The notes below the pieces were generated by a model that did not search any database, was not told the origin of the DNA, and worked only from the letters and a program-made list of their open reading frames with translations. A DNA stretch of 26,137 nucleotides from an uncultured bacterium. Its GTDB lineage: Bacteria; Bacillota; Clostridia; Oscillospirales; Acutalibacteraceae. The position numbers and the translations under genes are program-made. Below, in pieces: positions 15,338-22,125 of the stretch; within the stretch, counting starts at the first letter, position 1, and every line of letters begins with the position of its first letter. The stretch spans positions 1 to 26,137 of the forward strand of contig CAKXIK010000012.1 of NCBI GenBank assembly GCA_934875675.1, in the 5' to 3' direction.

Positions 15338-15366
15338 TTGTTTTTTATGAATTGTCTTGTTATAAT
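15338..15366 (+). promoter_or_regulatory. adh promoter
   Basis: TTGTTT (15338-15343) and perfect TATAAT (15361-15366), spacer 17, about 75 bases before the alcohol dehydrogenase ATG. Between 15238 and 15337 the divergent spacer shows no other clear element. Confidence 0.7.
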
Positions 15367-15369
15367 CAT

Positions 15370-15395
15370 GATATCGATAACTTTTTATCGATATC
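15370..15395 (+). promoter_or_regulatory. Perfect palindrome at the adh transcription start
   Basis: An 11-bp perfect inverted repeat with a 4-base centre: arm GATATCGATAA (15370-15380), CTTT, arm TTATCGATATC (15385-15395). It begins four bases after the -10 and so spans the likely +1. A third TCGATAT lies at 15402-15408. Either a repressor operator or a 5' mRNA hairpin. Confidence 0.65.
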
Positions 15396-15439
15396 AAAAA
15401 CTCGATATGAATAAGTTAAAAAAGAAAGGAATTTTTTCT

Positions 15440-16498
15440 ATGAAAGGCTACGCAATGTTAAAAATCGGAGAGGCCGGATGGATTGAGAAGGACCGTCCTG
15501 CCTGCGGACCAATGGATGCTATTTGCAAGCCCTTGGCTATCGCAATCTGCACTTCTGATATTCACACTGTTTGGGAAGGCGCCATCGGCGAACGCCACAA
15601 CATGATTTTGGGTCATGAGTGCTGTGCAGAAGTTGTGGAGGTGGGCTCTCTTGTAAAAGATTTTAAACCCGGCGACCGCGTTCTGGTTCCTGCTATCACA
15701 CCGGACTGGAACTCCCTGGAGGCACAGGCTGGCTATTCGATGCATTCCGGCGGGATGCTTGCAGGATGGAAATTTTCCAACTTCAAGGATGGCGTATTTT
15801 CAGAGTTTTTCCATGTAAATGATGCCGATGGTAACCTGGCTCTTCTGCCGGAAAGCATCAATCCGGTGGATGCCTGCATGCTCTCAGACATGGTTCCAAC
15901 CGGTTTTCATGCAGTTGAACTGGCGGACGTTCAGTTTGGCGATTCCGTTCTTGTCATCGGCATCGGACCGGTAGGTCTGATGTCCGTTGCGGGTGCTGCA
16001 CTGCGCGGCGCTTCGCGCATTATCGCGGTGGGCACACGCCCGGTCTGCGTGGAAGCTGCCAAAAAATATGGTGCAACCGATTTCATCAGCTATAAAAACG
16101 GGTCTATTTCCGAGCAGGTGCTCAAAATGACCGATGGCAAAGGCGTGGACAAGGTGTGTCTTGCCGGCGGCGATTGCTCCACCTTTGAAGAGGCGGTCAA
16201 AGCTTTGAAGGCGGGCGGAAAAATCGGCAACGTCAACTATCTGGGCCGCGGCGATTATATCAACATTCCGCGTGTGGAATGGGGCGTCGGCATGGGACAC
16301 AAGCAAATTAACGGCGGACTGATGCCCGGCGGACGTTTGCGCATGGAAAAATTGGGTTCTCTTGTTGCTTCCGGCAGACTGGACGTTTCTCCCCTCAGCA
16401 CACACGTATTCCACGGTTGGGATCATGTGGAAGAAGCTTTGCTGCTGATGAAGGAAAAGCCGGCTGAGCTGATTAAACCCGTTGTGGTAATTGACTGA
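15440..16498 (+). CDS. adh: NADP-dependent zinc secondary alcohol dehydrogenase
   Basis: A medium-chain Zn alcohol dehydrogenase, 352 residues, collinear with the primary/secondary (isopropanol) dehydrogenases of C. beijerinckii and Thermoanaerobacter. The catalytic zinc ligands Cys37, His59 and Asp150, with Glu60, fall at identical numbers. The nucleotide-binding motif GIGPVGL (174-180) and the phosphate-binding set Gly198, Thr199, Arg200, Tyr218 point to NADP(H); Ser199 of the known enzyme is a conservative Thr here. It lacks the four-cysteine structural zinc lobe, as does that group. ATG 15440 follows AAAGGA. Probably reduces ketones/aldehydes (e.g. acetone, acetoin) or oxidises 2-alcohols; the physiological direction is inferred. 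Monocistronic. Confidence 0.93.
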   Translation: MKGYAMLKIGEAGWIEKDRPACGPMDAICKPLAIAICTSDIHTVWEGAIGERHNMILGHECCAEVVEVGSLVKDFKPGDRVLVPAITPDWNSLEAQAGYSMHSGGMLAGWKFSNFKDGVFSEFFHVNDADGNLALLPESINPVDACMLSDMVPTGFHAVELADVQFGDSVLVIGIGPVGLMSVAGAALRGASRIIAVGTRPVCVEAAKKYGATDFISYKNGSISEQVLKMTDGKGVDKVCLAGGDCSTFEEAVKALKAGGKIGNVNYLGRGDYINIPRVEWGVGMGHKQINGGLMPGGRLRMEKLGSLVASGRLDVSPLSTHVFHGWDHVEEALLLMKEKPAELIKPVVVID

Positions 16499-16517
16499 TT
16501 TTCTTTTTAAGCTTTCG

Positions 16518-16545
16518 GGCTGCTGCAAATTGCGGCAGCCTTTTT
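16518..16545 (+). terminator. adh terminator
   Basis: GGCTGCTGC-AAATT-GCGGCAGCC, a 9-bp stem with one G-U pair, then five T, 20 bases after the stop of the dehydrogenase gene. Confidence 0.88.
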
Positions 16546-16581
16546 GATTGAAAAATTCTGGCGGAAAGAAGCTGATTTTCT

Positions 16582-17550
16582 TTGAAAATACTTGTGATTT
16601 CCGGGTTTCTGGGCGCAGGAAAAACTACCTTTATTCAAGCTATGACCAAAAAAACCGGCAGAGATTTTGTTGTGTATGAAAATGAATACGGGCGTGCGGA
16701 TGTTGACACCAAGCTGTTGGAGACCAATGCTGAGCTGAGTGTGTGGGAATCTACTGAAAACTGTGTTTGCTGCAGCGGAAAAGCTGATTTTGCCTCTGCA
16801 GTGCTCACCATTTCCGGTACCCTGGATCCCGAATATCTGATTGTAGAGCCCACCGGCGTGGCAAAGCTGAGCAGTCTTTTGGATAACATCCGTAAAATTC
16901 AGTATGAGCGTATTTCGCTTCTTCAATCGGTTGTTATTGTGGATGCTTCGTGCTTTCTTCGCCAGAAACAGCAGTATCCCGATATTTACCTTGACCAGCT
17001 TTGTACCGCCTCCACGGTTGTATGCTCCAAAACCGAACGTGCGAACCCCGAAGAATTAGAGCAGCTGCAAGAAGAGATTTTGCGCCTCAATCCCGGTGCC
17101 GAAATTATTTGCGCTCCTTATTCCCAGCTGCCCGCTGCATGGTGGAATCAGCTGCTGGATCGTCCACTTGACACTCAGCGTTTACAAAAATCTGAAGCGC
17201 AGTTTGAGGAAAGCCGCTTTGAGAGCATGTCTCTCGATCAGATTGCGCTGCCGTCTCCCACACAACTGATTTCTTTTTTGAACGCGCTGACCGCCGGTGT
17301 ATTTGGACAAATTCCGCGTGCAAAGGGACTCCTGCCCTGCGGATCGGAATGGCTCCGGTTCGACGTGGTAGACCGAAGCTGGGCAATTACCGGAACGGAA
17401 CCCCTGGAACCGTCCCAGTGTGTTTTTATTGGCAGCGAATTATATCGTGCCGGTTTGCGGGAAATTTTGATTCCCGGGTGGAAACCAGCCGTCAGCACAC
17501 GCGTGGTACGTAAAAAATCCTTGTTTTCTTCCTCCGCCGTGATACAATAG
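16582..17550 (+). CDS. COG0523/CobW-type GTPase, putative metallochaperone
   Basis: A G3E-family GTPase of 322 residues, a group that delivers metals (Zn, Co, Ni) to target proteins. Walker A GFLGAGKTT at 8-16; the metal-binding CxCC motif is Cys61-Val-Cys63-Cys64 in ENCVCCSG; a Walker-B-like LIVEPTG lies near 86-92. The guanine-specifying NKxD motif appears degenerate (SKTE at 149-152). A short CobW C-terminal domain follows, without a His-rich metal loop. Translation must begin at a TTG with GGAAAG upstream, as no ATG lies before the Walker A. It starts 84 bases after a zinc enzyme gene, which hints at, but does not show, a client relationship. Confidence 0.88.
   Translation: MKILVISGFLGAGKTTFIQAMTKKTGRDFVVYENEYGRADVDTKLLETNAELSVWESTENCVCCSGKADFASAVLTISGTLDPEYLIVEPTGVAKLSSLLDNIRKIQYERISLLQSVVIVDASCFLRQKQQYPDIYLDQLCTASTVVCSKTERANPEELEQLQEEILRLNPGAEIICAPYSQLPAAWWNQLLDRPLDTQRLQKSEAQFEESRFESMSLDQIALPSPTQLISFLNALTAGVFGQIPRAKGLLPCGSEWLRFDVVDRSWAITGTEPLEPSQCVFIGSELYRAGLREILIPGWKPAVSTRVVRKKSLFSSSAVIQ
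17521..17548 (+). promoter_or_regulatory. Possible promoter of the arsC-like/CHR operon
   Basis: TTGTTT and TACAAT with a 16-base spacer, inside the last codons of the COG0523 gene and 40 bases before the ArsC-like start. Confidence 0.4.
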
Positions 17551-17588
17551 GAGTCAGATAATAAACGGGAAGAAAGGAAACACGGCAC

Positions 17589-17930
17589 ATGGCAAACATT
17601 CAGATTTACGGAAAAAACAAGTGCTTTGACACCAAAAAAGCGGAGCGCTTTTTTCAAGAGAGAAAAATCAAATTTCAGCGCATTGATCTTCCTCGCTATG
17701 GAATGAGCCGCGGGGAACTGGAATCCGTCTGCAGAGCTGTGGGAGGAATTGAAAACCTGATCGACGAAAAGCAGAAGGATGCACCGCTTGTGAAGTTTCT
17801 TGCCGGAAATGAAGCGAAGCTGGAAAAACTGCTCGATCATCCTCAGCTGCTGCGCACACCGATTGTCCGCAATGGAAAGGACGCAACGGTTGGTCTTTGT
17901 CCGGAGGTTTGGAACGCATGGCTGAAATGA
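17589..17930 (+). CDS. ArsC/Spx-family thioredoxin-fold protein
   Basis: A 113-residue member of the ArsC/Spx family. Cys12 in NKCFDTKKA is at the position of the catalytic cysteine of glutaredoxin-type arsenate reductases; there is no CxxC, so it is not a redox-switch Spx. Arg89 in LLRTPIVRNG is in the family's RxPIV position and the cis-proline loop is present. Whether it reduces arsenate is not shown: the second and third ArsC arginines are not clearly conserved, and many 'YffB/ArsC-like' proteins have unknown roles. The ATG follows AAAGGA. Its 3' end overlaps the next gene by 13 bases, indicating translational coupling with the CHR transporters. Confidence 0.85.
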   Translation: MANIQIYGKNKCFDTKKAERFFQERKIKFQRIDLPRYGMSRGELESVCRAVGGIENLIDEKQKDAPLVKFLAGNEAKLEKLLDHPQLLRTPIVRNGKDATVGLCPEVWNAWLK

Positions 17931-18499
17931 ATAAAAAGAAAAAGGGCGCTCTTGGCATTCAGCTGTTTCTTACCTTTCTGCAAATCGGTGCAACCACGTT
18001 TGGCGGCGGCTATGCCATGATTCCGCTGATTCAGCGCGAGGCAGTGGAAAAAAAGCATTGGGTAACCGATGAAGATGTACTTGATATTGTAGCCATTGCG
18101 GAATCCACTCCGGGTCCGATCGCCATTAATGCGGCAACCTTTATCGGATTTCACACAGCCGGATTCTGGGGCGCTGTATTTGCCACATTCGGCGTCGTAC
18201 TTCCTTCGTTTGCAATCATCCTCTTGATTTCTCTTTTTCTTCGCCAATTTGAAGATTTTCAGCCCGTCAAATACGCCTTTGTGGGAATTCGTGCCGCAGT
18301 GCTGGCACTGGTACTTTCTGCGGTATGGAAGCTTGCACATCAGACCAAACGCACTCTTTTTTCCTTGTGTATTGCCGCTGCAGTTTTTTGTCTGGCGGTA
18401 TTTGTCCCACAGATTGATGTTCTATGGCTAATTGTTGCCGCCGCTTTGGCCGGAATTGTGCTGCAGGTCTGCTGCAAGAGAAGGGAGCCGCACCAATGA
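17918..18499 (+). CDS. Half-size chromate (CHR) transporter, subunit 1
   Basis: A 193-residue membrane protein with one CHR domain. Family marks: TTFGGGYAMIPLIQ near the start and IAESTPGPIAINAATFIG, then about five further hydrophobic segments. ATG 17918 has GGAGG at ten bases; an in-frame ATG nine bases on is possible. Half-size CHR proteins are encoded in pairs and work as heteromers with inverted topology; the partner overlaps by four bases (ATGA). Chromate export is the founding activity, but the natural substrate in an anaerobe may be another oxyanion. Confidence 0.9.
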   Translation: MAEMNKKKKGALGIQLFLTFLQIGATTFGGGYAMIPLIQREAVEKKHWVTDEDVLDIVAIAESTPGPIAINAATFIGFHTAGFWGAVFATFGVVLPSFAIILLISLFLRQFEDFQPVKYAFVGIRAAVLALVLSAVWKLAHQTKRTLFSLCIAAAVFCLAVFVPQIDVLWLIVAAALAGIVLQVCCKRREPHQ

Positions 18500-19074
18500 C
18501 TTTTTTGACTCTCTTTTTGACGTTTTTTAAAATCGGCATCACCACGTTTGGCGGTGGTTATGCGATGATCCCCATGATTCAGGCGGAAGTGATTTCCCAC
18601 GGCTGGATGACACACGAGGAACTGATTAATTTTATTGCGGTAAGCGAATCAACACCGGGACCGTTTGCTGTGAATATCTCAACCTATGTGGGCGCGCAAA
18701 CCGGCGGTTTTTTGGGGGCTCTGTGCGCTACGTTTGGTGTTGTGTTGCCGTCATTTCTGATTATTCTGGCGGTTGCAAAATGTTTTTTACGATTTCGCAG
18801 CAGCAAGCTGGTTTCTGCCGCTATGGACGGCTTGCATCCTGCGGTGGTAGGATTGATTTCTGCTGCTGCCGTTTCCATTGCGCAAACGGTATTTTCTTTT
18901 GCCCCTCTGCAAAACGCCGGAGCCTTTTTTTGCTCAGACACATTTTTTGCCCTTATCATTTTTGCCATATCCATGGCGCTTGTCTTTTGGAAAAAGTGGC
19001 ACCCCATTATTGTAATCGCCATTGCTGCCGGTCTCGGAATTCTGTTCTGCGAACTTCGCGATTTGCTGGTTTAA
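18496..19074 (+). CDS. Half-size chromate (CHR) transporter, subunit 2
   Basis: A 192-residue second CHR half, beginning with an ATG that overlaps the stop of subunit 1 as ATGA. It repeats the motifs of its partner: TTFGGGYAMIPMIQAEV and VSESTPGPFAVNISTYVG, then several membrane helices. A longer frame from 18424 would run into the previous gene and is rejected. The two proteins are about as long as each other and clearly paralogous. Third gene of the ArsC-like/CHR/CHR operon. Confidence 0.9.
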   Translation: MTFLTLFLTFFKIGITTFGGGYAMIPMIQAEVISHGWMTHEELINFIAVSESTPGPFAVNISTYVGAQTGGFLGALCATFGVVLPSFLIILAVAKCFLRFRSSKLVSAAMDGLHPAVVGLISAAAVSIAQTVFSFAPLQNAGAFFCSDTFFALIIFAISMALVFWKKWHPIIVIAIAAGLGILFCELRDLLV

Positions 19075-19106
19075 TTTGAAATACCACATATTTCTTCGAT
19101 ATTCTA

Positions 19107-19135
19107 TTGTTTTTGCAATTGGATTTCTCTAAAAT
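19107..19135 (+). promoter_or_regulatory. Putative promoter of the Gfo/Idh/MocA gene
   Basis: TTGTTT (19107-19112) and TAAAAT (19130-19135), spacer 17, 59 bases before the start codon. A small TCCGC/GCGGA hairpin lies in the leader at about 19153-19167. Confidence 0.5.
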
Positions 19136-19193
19136 AACTTGGAAATCTGCAATCCGCGCTAAGCGGACTGCTCTGAAATAAGGGGATGTTATT

Positions 19194-20303
19194 GTGACAA
19201 AGGAACTGCTTAACTTTGGAATCGTAGGAATCGGAGGCAGACCCAAAGCTTTTCTGGATGCATTTTCAAAAACAGGTAAGGCGCGTCTTGCTGCGGTCTG
19301 TGACCGCAACGCAGATGCCATGGCAGAGTCAATGAAGGATCTTCCCGATGTAACACGTTATACGGATTATGAAGAAATGCTGGAAAAAGAGGATTTAGAT
19401 GCGGTCGTCATCGGAACCCCCATGCCCTTGCATGTTCCCCAAACACTCCTTGCGCTCAAAAAGAACATCAACGTATTCAGTGAGGTTACTGCAGCCATTT
19501 CCATTGATGAATGCAAGGAACTGGTGGCTGCCTGCAAACGCTCCAAGGCGCAATATATGATGGGAGAAAACTGCAATTATATGCGTCCCTGCATGGTAAT
19601 TCGCAACATGGTGCAAAGCGGCTTTCTGGGGGATGTATTCTACGCGGAAGGCGAATACAATCACGATTGCCGCGAGCTGATTACCAAAACGCCCTGGCGC
19701 AAACAATGGCTTTATGATATTGGCGGCGTTACATACGGCAGCCATTCTTTGGGGCCGATTCTTTCCTGGCTTACAAATGACCGTGTTTCCAGTGTCTGCT
19801 GTGCCGGCAGCGGACGCAGCATGACCGATCTGGACGGGAATCCGCTCCAGAGGGATAACAGCTATGTCATGCTTTGCAAAACCGAGAAAAATCGCTTGAT
19901 TAAAATCAAGAACAACCTTTCCACTCCCCGCCCATATGGGCTGAACTATGTGCTCGAAGGCAGCAAGGGCTCGTTTCAAAGCTTCGGGCAGGGCAAGGTG
20001 CATCGCGATGAGCTGTATTTGGACGGAATTACAGAAAAAGAGCACTGGGATGAGCTTGCCAAACACGAGGAAAAGTTTGTGCCGGAAATCTGGCGCACGC
20101 ATGCCGATGAACAAAACCGGGATGGTCATTCGGGCGCGGATGTCATCACGATGATTGACTATATCAATGCACTTTATGACGGCAAAAAAGTACCGATTGA
20201 CGTCCACGCTGCTCTTGACATGACGCTCCCCGGGCTCATCAGCCAGCAGTCCGTTCTCAATGGCGGTGCTTGGCTTTCCGTTCCCGATTCCCGCGACTGG
20301 TAA
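19194..20303 (+). CDS. Gfo/Idh/MocA-family oxidoreductase
   Basis: A 369-residue NAD(P)-dependent sugar/cyclitol dehydrogenase-like protein. The N-terminal Rossmann domain starts GIVGIGGRP at about 9-17. The strand that usually ends in the catalytic E-K-P reads SEVTAA (96-101), so the lysine is missing; in the C-terminal domain only His184 (YGSHSLGP) is in the expected place. It may thus work without the classical proton relay or have changed chemistry. The C-terminus DMTLPGLISQQSVLNGG is typical of the family. Translation starts at GTG with AGGGG upstream. Single gene. Confidence 0.88.
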   Translation: MTKELLNFGIVGIGGRPKAFLDAFSKTGKARLAAVCDRNADAMAESMKDLPDVTRYTDYEEMLEKEDLDAVVIGTPMPLHVPQTLLALKKNINVFSEVTAAISIDECKELVAACKRSKAQYMMGENCNYMRPCMVIRNMVQSGFLGDVFYAEGEYNHDCRELITKTPWRKQWLYDIGGVTYGSHSLGPILSWLTNDRVSSVCCAGSGRSMTDLDGNPLQRDNSYVMLCKTEKNRLIKIKNNLSTPRPYGLNYVLEGSKGSFQSFGQGKVHRDELYLDGITEKEHWDELAKHEEKFVPEIWRTHADEQNRDGHSGADVITMIDYINALYDGKKVPIDVHAALDMTLPGLISQQSVLNGGAWLSVPDSRDW

Positions 20304-20356
20304 CACTACTGGCATAGCTGATAATGAACTTGTTCACTTTTTGTTCATTTTTCTTC

Positions 20357-20385
20357 TTGCTATTTTCTGTTGTAAATGTTATTCT
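20357..20385 (+). promoter_or_regulatory. Putative promoter of the DUF4234 gene
   Basis: TTGCTA (20357-20362) and TATTCT (20380-20385) with a 17-base spacer, 29 bases before the ATG. The preceding 20304-20356 has only a small TGAAC/GTTCA hairpin followed by T-runs, which could end the upstream gene. Confidence 0.5.
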
Positions 20386-20414
20386 AAAATTACAAAAATT
20401 GAGGAGGTAATTTC

Positions 20415-20876
20415 ATGGACACACAAACCAGTACTCCTGTTGCCCCATCCCCTGCACCTGTGGTTTCCAACGCACCAGTCGGTCAGCTGAAAACCAATCG
20501 CAGCCTTCTCCGCTTTATTCTGCTAAGCATTGTAACTTTAGGCATTTACTCCATCGTGTTCTTCTCCGGTATTTCGGAAAATATCAATGCGATTGCCAGC
20601 CGCTACGATGGCAAGAAGACGATGCACTTCTGTCTGCTCTTCTTCCTGATTGGTCCGATTACTGCCGGAATTGCCGTTCTGGTCTGGTACCATCGGATTT
20701 CCGCCCGTATCGGTTCCGAGCTGCAGCGCCGCGGTATCAATTATTCGTTTGATGCCGGTACGTTCTGGATTTGGAACATTCTCGGTTCTCTGATTGTGGT
20801 TGGCCCGTTTGTTTACGTACATAAGCTGGCAACTGCAATGAATCTGCTCTGCGAAAACTACAATATCAACGGTTGA
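20415..20876 (+). CDS. DUF4234 membrane protein
   Basis: A 153-residue protein of unknown function. A Thr/Pro/Ala/Val-rich disordered N-terminus (1-27) precedes the DUF4234 pattern: RSLLRFILLSIVTLGIYSIVFFSGISENIN, then a second membrane pair around FCLLFFLIGPITAGIAVLVWYH and a third hydrophobic stretch FWIWNILGSLIVVGPFVYVHKLATAMN. The GAGGAGG before the ATG is strong. Such proteins are often seen with signalling or secretion genes; here it stands alone between two terminator-like hairpins. Confidence 0.85.
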   Translation: MDTQTSTPVAPSPAPVVSNAPVGQLKTNRSLLRFILLSIVTLGIYSIVFFSGISENINAIASRYDGKKTMHFCLLFFLIGPITAGIAVLVWYHRISARIGSELQRRGINYSFDAGTFWIWNILGSLIVVGPFVYVHKLATAMNLLCENYNING

Positions 20877-20901
20877 TTTCTCGCAGCATTCAAAAAATTA
20901 C

Positions 20902-20952
20902 GCCCCGATTGTCAGCATTGAACGGAAACGTTCCTGTGCTTGCAACCGGGGC
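20902..20952 (+). terminator. Long structured hairpin after DUF4234
   Basis: Outer stem GCCCCGATTG / CAACCGGGGC, middle AGCA/TGCT, inner GAACG-GAAA-CGTTC, all nested in one arm, then ACTCTTTCT. Likely terminator, although the T-tract is weak. Confidence 0.6.
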
Positions 20953-21017
20953 ACTCTTTCTAATATGGCGAATAAATACTAAGAGAGGCATCGTGTGAAG
21001 ATTGAAAGAGCGGTATC

Positions 21018-21052
21018 AAAAACGACACAGACTTGAGCTGCGTCGTTTTTTT
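21018..21052 (+). terminator. Second hairpin with T-run before mscS
   Basis: AACGACACAG (21021-21030) pairs with CTGCGTCGTT (21038-21047, one mismatch), loop of 7, followed by a run of seven T. It sits 180 bases before the mscS start. The gap 20877-21232 holds no convincing gene; a 13-codon frame from a GTG at 20996 runs into this hairpin. Confidence 0.65.
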
Positions 21053-21232
21053 GATTTCCCTAAGAATCGCATGCTTTTCCTTGAAATCAGGTGTTTTTTA
21101 CAGTTGAGTTTCCTTATTATGCTTGATATAATTGAAGTATTCGCGCATAATCTGAAAGAAGACTGTTTTTTGCCGCTTTTGATGGAATCCTGCAAATATG
21201 CGGTGATAGATGTTTGGAAAGGGCTGATTTAA

Positions 21233-22060
21233 TTGGAAGAATTCTGGAAAACAATTACGCAGTTTGCAACTAACTTCGGGCTGAAGCTATTGGCAGCGCT
21301 GCTTTTACTTGTAATAGGGCTTAAACTTTGCAAATGGCTGGTGCACAGGCTGGAAAAAAGCCGATTCTTTTCCAAACTGGAGGGCAGCGTCCGTTCCTTT
21401 GTGCGCAGCCTTGTTTCAATCGGACTTAAAATCTTAATTTTCGTTTCCGCCGCACTTGTACTCGGTATCCCCGAATCCTCATTTATTGCAGTTCTAACCT
21501 CGGCGGGCGTTGCAATCGGTCTTGCGCTGCAGGGGGCACTGAGCAATTTTGCCGGTGGGCTGATGATTCTCCTGTTTCGTCCATTTCGTGTGGGAGATTA
21601 CATTTCCACTGCGAGCGGTGAGGGTACCGTACACGACATCACTGTTTTTTATACGGTGCTGATTACACCGGACAACAAGCACGTTACGCTGCCTAACGGC
21701 GGGCTGACAAACACTGCTGTCACGAACTATTCCCGTGAAAAAAATCGCCGGGTAGATCTTACATTTTCCGTTGCCTATGACTCTGACCTGGATGAAGTGC
21801 AAAAGTTGTTGCTCAATGCCGCGCAAAAAAATCCGTTGGTGCTTTGTGAGCCCGCACCCGTTGCCAGGCTCAATGAACACGCCGACAGCTCTTTGAATTT
21901 TGTACTGCGCGCCTGGTGCTTAACAGAAAATTATTGGGATGTGCGATTCGATCTGAATGAAACGGTGAAAAAAAGCTTTGATGAGCATTGCATTGAAATT
22001 CCCTTCCCTCAGTTGGATGTTCATTTAAATCCATCCAACGAAAAAAGCCATCGCAACTGA
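21233..22060 (+). CDS. mscS: Small-conductance mechanosensitive channel (MscS family)
   Basis: A 275-residue channel that opens on membrane tension to release solutes on hypo-osmotic shock. Three membrane helices (about 16-36, 60-80 and 84-115), the last being the Gly/Ala-rich pore helix GVAIGLALQGALSNFAGG, then the beta domain with FRPFRVGDYI and the C-terminal cage part. The start is a TTG with AAAGGG ten bases upstream; no ATG precedes the first helix. The length equals E. coli MscS. First of three genes reading into MATE and MFS. Confidence 0.95.
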   Translation: MEEFWKTITQFATNFGLKLLAALLLLVIGLKLCKWLVHRLEKSRFFSKLEGSVRSFVRSLVSIGLKILIFVSAALVLGIPESSFIAVLTSAGVAIGLALQGALSNFAGGLMILLFRPFRVGDYISTASGEGTVHDITVFYTVLITPDNKHVTLPNGGLTNTAVTNYSREKNRRVDLTFSVAYDSDLDEVQKLLLNAAQKNPLVLCEPAPVARLNEHADSSLNFVLRAWCLTENYWDVRFDLNETVKKSFDEHCIEIPFPQLDVHLNPSNEKSHRN

Positions 22061-22125
22061 ATGGTGCTTGTCTCAAACAGAGGGTCCGAAAGGTAAACCG
22101 GAAGTGAAAAGGGAGAGGATTCAAC

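Noticed and set aside
21002..21232. 76-codon frame before mscS
   Set aside because: It starts at a poor codon, crosses a terminator hairpin and has no recognisable features.
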